From positions 2,604,001 through 2,668,000 of the forward strand of contig NZ_CP101824.1 in NCBI RefSeq assembly GCF_024498195.1: a DNA stretch of 64,000 bases, in the 5' to 3' direction. This stretch comes from Halovivax cerinus. GTDB taxonomy: Archaea; Halobacteriota; Halobacteria; Halobacteriales; Natrialbaceae. Below the pieces are notes generated by a model that ran no database searches, was not told where the DNA came from, and saw nothing but the letters and a program-made list of their open reading frames with translations. The translations under genes were made by a program, and so were the position numbers. Shown in pieces: positions 57,104-64,000 of this stretch (its first letter is position 1; each line of letters opens with the position of its first letter).

Positions 57104-58327
57104 ATGCGCTACGTCGATTGCGGTTCGTTGTTCGACGCCGAGGAGGGAACGGTCGTTCGCGACGCCAGGCTCGTTATCGAGGACGGCAGGATCGCGGACG
57201 CCGGGCCGATCGAAGACGTCGCGGAACCGGTTGACGGCGAACGGATCGACCACTCCGGCGAGTTCGTCCTCCCCGGGCTGATCGACGCGCACCTCCACCT
57301 CTGGGGTGTTCGATCGATGGACCCGTTCGACCAGCTGATCGAGTCCGATCGTCAGGCGATAAAAGCAGCCCGGGGGACGATGGACTGTCGGACGCTACTC
57401 GAGGCCGGGTTCACGACCGTTCGGGACGTCGGCAGTGACGTCGCGATCGGCCTCCGCGACGCGATCCTGGAGGGTGAGATACCTGGGCCCCGGGTCTTCT
57501 CCAGTGGGCGGGCGTTCTCGCAGACCGCGGGCCACGGCGACCGTCACTTCCTCCCCAGGCGCTGGCTCGACACCGACGACGATCAGGCGGTGGTCGACGG
57601 CGTCACCGAGTGTCGGAAGGGGGCTCGGCGGCGAATTCGTCAGGGGGCAGATCTCATCAAACTCTCGACGACCGGCGGCGTCCTCTCCGAGAAGGACGAA
57701 CCGCACCACAGTCAGTTCGTCGACGCGGAGATCGCCGCGTTCACGGAAGAAGCCCATCGGGTCGACATCCCGGTCGCCGCCCACGCCCAGGGCGCATCGG
57801 GGATCAAGAACGCGCTCAGAAACGGCGTCGACACGATCGAACACGGGATCTACCTCGACGAGGAGGCGATCGATCTCTTCGACGAGACGGGCGCGATCCT
57901 CGTCCCGACGCTCTCCATCGTCGATCGCATCTGCGAGTACGGCGCCGACCACGGCGTCCCCGAGTGGGGGCTGGAGAAGGCCCGGCGCGTGCGCGAAGAT
58001 CACGTCGAGTCGATCCGGTGGGCCTACGACGAAGGGATTCCCCTCGCCGCAGGGACCGACTTCATCGGCCCGGACCTCGTTCCCCACGGCGAGAACGCGA
58101 TGGAACTCGAACTCTTCGTCGACGCGGTCGGTATGGAACCGATCGAGGCGCTGGAAGCGGCGACGTCGGTCGCCGCGGAGACGATCCCGGCGGACGACGT
58201 CGGGTCGCTCACGGTCGGCGATCACGCCGATTTCGTCGCCGTCGACGGTGATCCAACCGCGGATATCTCGATCTTACGTGGCGATCCGGCGGCGGTCTAC
58301 GTCGACGGCGAGCGTCCGGCGACGTGA
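57104..58327 (+). CDS. Metal-dependent amidohydrolase
   Basis: 407 aa from ATG 57104. HxH metal motif in LIDAHLHLWG near residue 62, carboxylated lysine candidate in LIKLSTTGG near 185, metal histidines in AAHAQG and EHGIYL, and AAGTDF near 320 (catalytic D). Imidazolonepropionase/Xaa-Pro-dipeptidase-like subgroup. Hydrolyses C-N bonds; substrate unknown. Shares a 183-bp divergent promoter region with the aminotransferase, suggesting a joint role in amino-acid breakdown (inference). Confidence 0.9.
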   Translation: MRYVDCGSLFDAEEGTVVRDARLVIEDGRIADAGPIEDVAEPVDGERIDHSGEFVLPGLIDAHLHLWGVRSMDPFDQLIESDRQAIKAARGTMDCRTLLEAGFTTVRDVGSDVAIGLRDAILEGEIPGPRVFSSGRAFSQTAGHGDRHFLPRRWLDTDDDQAVVDGVTECRKGARRRIRQGADLIKLSTTGGVLSEKDEPHHSQFVDAEIAAFTEEAHRVDIPVAAHAQGASGIKNALRNGVDTIEHGIYLDEEAIDLFDETGAILVPTLSIVDRICEYGADHGVPEWGLEKARRVREDHVESIRWAYDEGIPLAAGTDFIGPDLVPHGENAMELELFVDAVGMEPIEALEAATSVAAETIPADDVGSLTVGDHADFVAVDGDPTADISILRGDPAAVYVDGERPAT

Positions 58328-58439
58328 GGCCGGCCGTCTCGCGGACGGCTCTCACGGTGTGTCGCGTCTGAGCAGTCGGCGACGGATCCGAGAACGGTGT
58401 CTCGACCGGGACGTGTCGATCGTGTTCGGTTCGTCGCGC

Positions 58440-59093
58440 CTACCCTTCTGCGCGACGCTCGCTGCGATCCAGGCTGCCGGCGCCGGGGAGTACGCCCACG
58501 ATCTTCTTGGCGTACCCGAGTTTTAGCAGGCCGATCTGGATCAGGATGCCGACGACAGCGAGCGCGAGGAAGAGCGGTTCGGTGGCGTCGAACAGGATCG
58601 GATCGAGACTCGCCGCCGACTGGGCCTGTGCGAACGACTCGAAGGTGAGCGTCCGGCTGGCCAGCGCGGCACCGATGAACGAGGTCAGCGCGATCATGGT
58701 CGTGTTGGTCAGCGTCATCCCCGCCAGCGCGACGCCGGCACCGATCGCGATCGCCGCGCCCGCTTCGACGAACCAGGCGCCGTCGACGAGGATTGGCGCG
58801 AGGACGGTCAGTCCGAGGTAGGTCCCGATGCCGAATCCGATCGCGGCGATCGCGAGCGAGAGCAGCATGTGTGCGACCAGGACGCCGACGACGATTCCGA
58901 TGGTGATACCGATGCCCGAGGCGACGAGTTCGCCGACCCCGGCTGCGGTGGCGACCGTCGGCGCTACCATGTAGCCGCCGCCGGCGCCGAGTAGCGCGCC
59001 CATGAGTGCGACTCCGTACCGTGCGAGTGTCGCCCCGGCGATCAGGAGGACGATCCCGATCGCGACCGGCGCGACGACCAGTGGGTCGAGCAT
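58440..59093 (-). CDS. Hydrophobic membrane protein, Gly/Ala-rich
   Basis: 217 aa from ATG 59093. About seven hydrophobic segments (LVVAPVAIGIVLLIAGATL, VALMGALLGAGGGYMV, and others), with a short basic C-terminus. Resembles DUF4203-like multi-spanning proteins of unknown function. Confidence 0.7.
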   Translation of the reverse strand: MLDPLVVAPVAIGIVLLIAGATLARYGVALMGALLGAGGGYMVAPTVATAAGVGELVASGIGITIGIVVGVLVAHMLLSLAIAAIGFGIGTYLGLTVLAPILVDGAWFVEAGAAIAIGAGVALAGMTLTNTTMIALTSFIGAALASRTLTFESFAQAQSAASLDPILFDATEPLFLALAVVGILIQIGLLKLGYAKKIVGVLPGAGSLDRSERRAEG

Positions 59094-59376
59094 GGCGGAA
59101 CGTTCGTTCACAGTGGCAAGTACTTTGCGCCCGACTGTCCGTTCGTACGAACGATCACGTCCACCGAATCGTCTTCGAGGCCCGCAATCGGTCGACACAC
59201 CGCGTGGCCCTGATTGCCGTCGTCTCCCGACGAATCGGTCCGTTTCCGCGTGCTGCGACCGACCCGTACCGTTTTCACCGAGGACGTACCGTCTCTCGGA
59301 ATGCAGTGCGTACCGCGATGCGGTCCAGTTCGCAAACCGGGGGATTTACGTCGTCTAATTACATCTAATTACGCAC

Positions 59377-60348
59377 ATGCCCACCGACAGCCAGATCACG
59401 GTCGACGTCGACTACGAGGACGGTTCGGACGAATCGCCCGAGGACTATCCAGCGCTCGAAGACAAGATCGAGAAGGCGATCGAGGTCACCCGCGAGGGAC
59501 TCGAACAGTACGAGAACCCCGCCGTCATGTGGACCGGTGGGAAGGACTCGACGCTCACGCTGTACTTCATCAAGGAGGTCGCCGAACAGTACGGCCTCGA
59601 CCTGCCGCCGGCGGTCTTCATCGACCACTACCAGCACTTCGACGCCATCCACGACTTCGTCGACCACTGGGCCGACGAGTGGGACCTGGAGGTCATCTAC
59701 GCGCGAAACGAGGACGTCGGTTCGTACGTCGAGAATCACGATCTCGAACCGGGCGACGACATCGATATCGCGGACCTCTCCGAACACAACCGACACCACG
59801 TCCGCGAAATCCTGGAGTACGAGGAGGACTCGTTCCCCTTCCTGCTCGACACCTACGTCGGCAACCACCTGCTGAAGACGGTCGCGCTCAACGACGCCTT
59901 GGAGGAGTACGACATCGACGGCGTCATCTCCGGGGTCCGCTGGGACGAACAGGAGGCCCGCGCCGACGAGACGTTCTTCTCGCCGCGCCACGACCCCGAC
60001 ATCTATCCGCCCCACGACCGCATCCAGCCGATCCTGCAGTTCGACGAACCCGCCGTCTGGGACGCCTTCTGGCACTTCGTCGTCCCCGACACCGTCTCCG
60101 ACTTCCCCGACGACGGCTACGTCCCCCAGAGCGGTGACGACCTGCCGAACGACCTGACCCAGGACGACATCCCCGTCAGTCCGAAGTACTTCGCCGGTTT
60201 CCGCTCGCTCGGCAGCGAAGTAAGCACGGAGAAGGCCGACGAAGACCCGGCCTGGTTGCAGGATATGGAGAACACCACCGAGCGCGCGGGCCGCGCCCAG
60301 GACAAAGAGGACCTGATGGAGCGCCTGCGCGACCTCGGGTACATGTAA
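59377..60348 (+). CDS. Phosphoadenosine-phosphosulfate reductase / CysD family protein
   Basis: 323 aa. The PP-loop motif AVMWTGGKDSTLTLYF near residue 49 marks the N-type ATP pyrophosphatase fold. GVISGVRWDEQEARADETFFSPR near 190 and RIQPILQFDEPAVWDAFW near 213 are typical of PAPS reductase/sulfate adenylyltransferase small subunits. It may reduce or activate sulfate, or act in tRNA/cofactor thiolation. No other sulfur genes are nearby. Confidence 0.85.
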   Translation: MPTDSQITVDVDYEDGSDESPEDYPALEDKIEKAIEVTREGLEQYENPAVMWTGGKDSTLTLYFIKEVAEQYGLDLPPAVFIDHYQHFDAIHDFVDHWADEWDLEVIYARNEDVGSYVENHDLEPGDDIDIADLSEHNRHHVREILEYEEDSFPFLLDTYVGNHLLKTVALNDALEEYDIDGVISGVRWDEQEARADETFFSPRHDPDIYPPHDRIQPILQFDEPAVWDAFWHFVVPDTVSDFPDDGYVPQSGDDLPNDLTQDDIPVSPKYFAGFRSLGSEVSTEKADEDPAWLQDMENTTERAGRAQDKEDLMERLRDLGYM

Positions 60349-60704
60349 CGAACTTAGTCATCGTCGGGTTCGCACAGAGCGCGAACCACTTCTCGAAAAA
60401 CGTCGATGAAAACGGCCGCTCACTCGCTTCGCTCACGGGCTTTACCCGTTCGCTTTTCGCGGATCTCGGCCGTCGGGCTCGCGGTTTTCCCGCTCGCATT
60501 CCCGCGGTTCTCGCTCACGTCGTTCGCTCCGAACCGCGCACGTTCCGAACCGCGCTGCGCTCGCTCACGGATACCGTGCCCGGTGCCGACCGCGGCGGCG
60601 ATTCCGTTTTGCCGAAATGAAACACCTCTGACATTCTGGCGCGGTACAACCCCTGTTACGCTGCCGTGGCAAAGTGACTTTTATCTGCACAACTGACTGT
60701 TTCC
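60349..60704. other. 356-bp gap with CGCTC-type low-complexity sequence
   Basis: No gene. Repeated ctcgctcacg and gaaccgcg strings fill 60415-60570, a common extragenic pattern in haloarchaea. A TATA-like cttttatct (60678-60686) precedes the ATG at 60705. Confidence 0.5.
60678..60686 (+). promoter_or_regulatory. TATA box of the DUF2071 gene
   Basis: cttttatct, about 20-27 bases before ATG 60705, fitting leaderless transcription. Confidence 0.5.
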
Positions 60705-61394
60705 ATGGTCGTTCCGCTGGAGATGGGGTGGCGCCACCTGCTGTTCGAGAACTGGCCGATCGAACCGTCTGTGATGGACGCCCACCTCCCCGATTCCCTG
60801 TCGCCCGACGTGTACGACGGCTCGGCCTGGCTGTCGATCGTCCCGTTCACCAACGTCGCCGTGCGCCCGAAGGGCCTGCCCGAATCGCTTGGAATCAGAC
60901 TCCCTGAGCTCAACGTCAGGACGTACGTCACCCGCGACGGCGTTCCGAGCGTCTACTTCTTCAGTCTCGACGCGCAGGGGATCGCGAGCGTCCTTGGGGC
61001 CCGCTTCTTTCACCACCTGCCGTACTTCTACGCGCGCATCACGCTGGCACACTCCGACGGCCGAATCCGGTTCCGGAGTCGCCGGCGCCATCCCGGGGCT
61101 CGCCCCGCACGATACGAGGGAACGTACCGGCCGACGGGCGACCCGTTTCAGGCACCCACGGACTCGTTCGGCGAGTTTCTCGTCGAGCGGTACCGGTTCT
61201 ACACCGAGGCTCAGGACGGATCGGTCCGGTACACGGACGTCGAACACGCTCCCTGGACGCTGTACCCTGCCGACGCCGACGTCGTGACGAACACGCTGTT
61301 TTCGGCCCACGGGTTCGCGACGTCGGACGGCGAGCCCGTGTACTACTACAGCCCGGGGCTCGACGTCGTCGCCTCGCGAAGTCGCTCGGTGTGA
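60705..61394 (+). CDS. YqjF family (DUF2071) protein
   Basis: 229 aa. DUF2071 pattern: MGWRHLLFENWPI near residue 7, SLSPDVYDGSAWLSIVPF, NVRTYVTRDGVPSVYFFSLD and RYRFYTEAQDG. Acetoacetate-decarboxylase-like fold; function unknown. Soluble. Confidence 0.9.
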   Translation: MVVPLEMGWRHLLFENWPIEPSVMDAHLPDSLSPDVYDGSAWLSIVPFTNVAVRPKGLPESLGIRLPELNVRTYVTRDGVPSVYFFSLDAQGIASVLGARFFHHLPYFYARITLAHSDGRIRFRSRRRHPGARPARYEGTYRPTGDPFQAPTDSFGEFLVERYRFYTEAQDGSVRYTDVEHAPWTLYPADADVVTNTLFSAHGFATSDGEPVYYYSPGLDVVASRSRSV

Positions 61395-61511
61395 GGTCGT
61401 CGACGCGCTCCGGTATCGGACAGCAGTCCGACCGACGGGGTGTGAACCGAACGTGCCACCGATCGAAGATCGAGTCGAGAACGGACGTCGTTTCCCGTCG
61501 CCGCAGCGCGT

Positions 61512-62282
61512 TCAGGATTCGTCCTCGCCGTCGTCGGGAGAGGGACGAACGAGGTTGGCGAGCGAGACCAGAATGCCGAAGAGCCAGCCCGAGGTGACCG
61601 CGAAGCCGAACCACATGGCGGCGTACGCCGCCCCTTCGAGCGTGAAGTTATCGCGGAAGAAGTCGTTGAGCCCGCCGACGACGAAGACCGTGTCGAGCAG
61701 CCAGACGGCGAGTTCGTAACTGGGCTCCAGGACGTACGGTTCGAGAGACGGCGTGACGAGCGAGGCGGCGACCGGCGGGAGGAAGATGGCCGTCATGGCG
61801 AACGGGTAGGCGATCAGGACCGTGAGGAAGCGGCCGCCGTACTTCGACGTGGTCGCGGCGATGGCCGTCGAGACGACGGCGACGGAACTCGCCGCGGCGA
61901 TGGCGACGAACGGTTCCCAGTCGAGCTGGAGGTAGGCGAGGGCGCTCAACAGCCCCCAGACGACGACGGAGACGAGCGTGATGCCCACGATGCCGAGTCG
62001 CGTGACGGTCGAATCCAGCTTCGACGCGTAGAATCGGGTACCGAGTCCGACGACGGCGAGGGGATACAGGAAGAGCAATCCGAGTGCGCCGACGACGTAC
62101 CAGCTGTAGTACCCGAGCGCCTGCGGGAGCGTCTCGGGTTTCCACTTGCCCATCACCGAGTGGCCGCGCCCGCGCTGTCGCGGGAATATCACCTCCATCC
62201 ACGTTCCGTGCAGCATCGCCAGATCGAGCATCACCGCACCGATGAAGCCGGTACGGTTTCGCTTTCGCGTGCGGGTTGCCAT
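61512..62282 (-). CDS. Multi-spanning membrane protein of unknown function
   Basis: 256 aa, about 6 hydrophobic segments (YVVGALGLLFLYPLAVVGL, IVGITLVSVVVWGLLSALAYL, FVAIAAASSVAVVSTAIA and others), a basic N-terminus and an acidic C-terminus. No family is recognised. Start ATG 62282. Confidence 0.75.
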   Translation of the reverse strand: MATRTRKRNRTGFIGAVMLDLAMLHGTWMEVIFPRQRGRGHSVMGKWKPETLPQALGYYSWYVVGALGLLFLYPLAVVGLGTRFYASKLDSTVTRLGIVGITLVSVVVWGLLSALAYLQLDWEPFVAIAAASSVAVVSTAIAATTSKYGGRFLTVLIAYPFAMTAIFLPPVAASLVTPSLEPYVLEPSYELAVWLLDTVFVVGGLNDFFRDNFTLEGAAYAAMWFGFAVTSGWLFGILVSLANLVRPSPDDGEDES

Positions 62283-62404
62283 ATCCTGTCCCTGCGACCG
62301 GCGGACCGTAAACTTTCCTGTGTATTCTGCCGGGGTGATCGGTTCTGATCCGCCGTGTCAGTGGCGAATCCAGACGCCGTCTGCCGGCACACGGGCCGTC
62401 CCCG

Positions 62405-63250
62405 TCAGATCCGGTTCCAGGGTCCGAAGCCGGGGTCGACCTCGCGGGCGCCGCGGTCGAGGTCGTCGATCCGGTCGAGTTCGTCGTCGGAGAGCGACAG
62501 GTCGAGCGACGCCCAGTTGTCGGTGATGTGGTCCGTTCCGGTCGCCTTCGGAATCGCCGTCACGCCCGTCTCGCGGAGCCAGGCGAGGCTCACCTGGGCG
62601 GCCGACACGTCGTGGTCGTCGGCGATGTCGGTGAGTGTGTCCTCGTCGAAGACGTGTCCGCGAGCGAGCGGCGAGTAGGCGACCACGTTGATGTCGAGTT
62701 CGTCGCAGGTGTCGAGGACGTCCTGTTGTTGGAGGAACGGGTGCAGTTCGAACTGGTGGGCGAAGATGGGCGCGTCGAGTACGTCGGCTGCCTCCTCTAG
62801 CTGGTGGGGCAGGAAGTTACTGACGCCAACGTGGCGGGTCACGCCGTCGTCGACCAGTTCGTCGAACGCGGCCAGCGTGGCCTCGGGGTCGTACTCGCGG
62901 GCCGGCCAGTGGACGTACAGGAGGTCGACGTCGTCGACTCCGAGCCTGTCCAGGCTCTCGCGAGCCGTTCGCTTCACGTCGTCTGGGGCGAGGTTGTCGA
63001 TCCAGACCTTCGTCGCGAGGAAGACCTCCTCGCGGTCGACGTCGGCTGCGGCGATACCCGCTCCGACGTCCGATTCGTTGCCGTAGGCTTGCGCCGTGTC
63101 GATGTGGCGATAGCCCACGTTCAGGGCCGTTTCGACGCTGGTTGCACACTCGTCCGGGTCGGTGTTCTCCCAGGTTCCGAGGCCCAGGCGCGGCATTCCG
63201 TCAACTGTCGGACAGTCCATCGGCTCGATGTCTCTCGGGTCCGAACTCAT
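62405..63250 (-). CDS. Aldo/keto reductase
   Basis: 281 aa from ATG 63250. Catalytic tetrad visible: D and Y in HIDTAQAYGNE near 50-55, K in FLATKVW near 80, H in YVHWP near 112. GVSNFLPHQLEEA and IPKATGTDHITDN form the NADPH site. Reduces aldehydes or ketones such as 2,5-diketogluconate-like sugars; exact substrate unknown. Confidence 0.95.
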   Translation of the reverse strand: MSSDPRDIEPMDCPTVDGMPRLGLGTWENTDPDECATSVETALNVGYRHIDTAQAYGNESDVGAGIAAADVDREEVFLATKVWIDNLAPDDVKRTARESLDRLGVDDVDLLYVHWPAREYDPEATLAAFDELVDDGVTRHVGVSNFLPHQLEEAADVLDAPIFAHQFELHPFLQQQDVLDTCDELDINVVAYSPLARGHVFDEDTLTDIADDHDVSAAQVSLAWLRETGVTAIPKATGTDHITDNWASLDLSLSDDELDRIDDLDRGAREVDPGFGPWNRI

Positions 63251-63403
63251 GTGTGGATCGTTCGGTCTGCACCGGGTAATGCGTTCCCCTTCCGGCGCCC
63301 GATTCGGGCTCACTCTGGGGCGTCCGACTCGGGATCGGTCGTCGAGCGTCGACGAGTTGCGATGTCGAAACGCACAAACGCCGACCGACCGAACTGCCGG
63401 CCG

Positions 63404-64000
63404 ATGGAGCCTTTCGAGCGGTATCGACCGATCGTCGACGATTTCGAGGCGTTTCTCGCGGCCTGCGAGCGACCGCTCGGAACGGCGGTACGCGTCAATG
63501 CGATCAAGGCGACCGCAGCGCAGGCGATGGCGGCGCTCGAGGCGGACGGCGTCGCCTACGAACAGGCCGACTGGCACTCGCGCGTGCTTCGACTCGAGAC
63601 CGACTCGCCGGGGTCGACGTGGGCGTCGTACCACGGTTTCACGCACGGGCAGGAGGAAGTCTCGGTCGTGCCGCCGCTCGTCCTCGATCCCGAACCTGGC
63701 GAGCGCGTCTGGGACGCCTGCGCCGCACCGGGTGGGAAGGCGACCCAGCTCGCGGCGCTGATGAACGATCGGGGGACGGTCGTCGCCAACGACAACAACC
63801 TCGGTCGATTGTCGGCGTTGCGATTCAACGCCGAGCGCCTGGGCGCCACGTCGCTCGCGGTGACCAACGACGACGCCCGAAACTACTCGCTGGCGTCGTT
63901 CGAGTTCGACGCCTTCGATCGCGCGCTCGTCGACGCGCCGTGTTCCTGCGAAGGGACTATTCGGAAGAACCCTGACGCGCTCGACGAGTGGAACCTTGGT
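63404..64000 (+). CDS. RNA (cytosine-5) methyltransferase, NOP2/RsmB/NSUN family (3' end cut by window)
   Basis: 199 codons to the window end, no stop. SAM-binding CAAPGGKATQ near residue 107, then DAPCSCEGTIRKNP near 180, whose Cys is one of the two catalytic cysteines of the family. Methylates C5 of cytosine in rRNA or tRNA; which one cannot be said. Start ATG 63404. Confidence 0.92.
   Translation, partial: MEPFERYRPIVDDFEAFLAACERPLGTAVRVNAIKATAAQAMAALEADGVAYEQADWHSRVLRLETDSPGSTWASYHGFTHGQEEVSVVPPLVLDPEPGERVWDACAAPGGKATQLAALMNDRGTVVANDNNLGRLSALRFNAERLGATSLAVTNDDARNYSLASFEFDAFDRALVDAPCSCEGTIRKNPDALDEWNLG

Overview
The window is chromosomal DNA from a halophilic archaeon (class Halobacteria). 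The evidence is the high GC content, the Asp/Glu-rich proteome, the Tat rather than Sec signals on exported lipoproteins, the halobacterial transducer, the ETF/Fix operon, the acyl-CoA carboxylase with a small third subunit, and the short AT-rich TATA boxes about 25-30 bp upstream of start codons (leaderless transcripts). I cannot name the genus. There is one tRNA gene, no rRNA, no CRISPR array, no complete insertion sequence and no prophage.

Layout. 0.1-6 kb: a phospho-signalling island (vWA protein, Ser/Thr kinase-FHA, PP2C phosphatase-FHA, second kinase-FHA, small membrane protein). 6-16.5 kb: a zincin, a 45-bp triple repeat, a MoxR ATPase, tRNA-Ser(CGA), a LeuA-family synthase whose start codon is out of frame, a DUF192 protein, a chemotaxis transducer and a bactofilin-like protein. 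16.8-21.4 kb: electron-transfer flavoprotein operon (fixA-fixB-fixCX fusion-small ORF). 21.4-23.5 kb: small conserved proteins (cold-shock, HExxH membrane protein, UPF0179). 24.1-31.9 kb: the tightly overlapping prkA-prkA-yeaH-spoVR block behind a long leader. 32-40 kb: YjbQ, a Tat lipoprotein, an SDR, and a branched-chain amino-acid-type ABC transporter (livHMGF with convergent livK). 40.5-45.6 kb: pccB-pccX and pccA, separated by a cysteine-rich, Tat-exported, halocin-like precursor gene. 45.6-48.5 kb: the gfcR regulator with gluconate dehydratase and KDPG aldolase (semi-phosphorylative Entner-Doudoroff branch). 48.5-51.6 kb: a polymorphic-toxin-like locus. 51.8-64 kb: mostly housekeeping and conserved genes, ending inside an RNA m5C methyltransferase.

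How the genes work together. In the signalling island the kinases can phosphorylate partners that FHA domains bind and the PP2C enzyme resets. The ETF genes feed electrons from acyl-CoA dehydrogenases to quinone. The PCC genes carboxylate propionyl/acetyl-CoA, and the Liv transporter may supply the branched-chain amino acids whose breakdown gives these acyl-CoAs. The gfcR-gnaD-kdpgA group handles gluconate/glucose degradation.

The most unusual parts are two candidate conflict systems. One is a large Ca-binding-repeat protein ending in a restriction-endonuclease-like (D...ExK) toxin domain. It is followed by an overlapping putative immunity gene and an orphan fragment of the same toxin gene; the main gene seems 5'-truncated with a frameshift. 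The other is the 14-cysteine halocin-like peptide precursor inserted among the carboxylase genes behind a very AT-rich promoter. A compact hairpin element near 53.25 kb resembles the ends/RNA of IS200/IS605-IS1341 elements.
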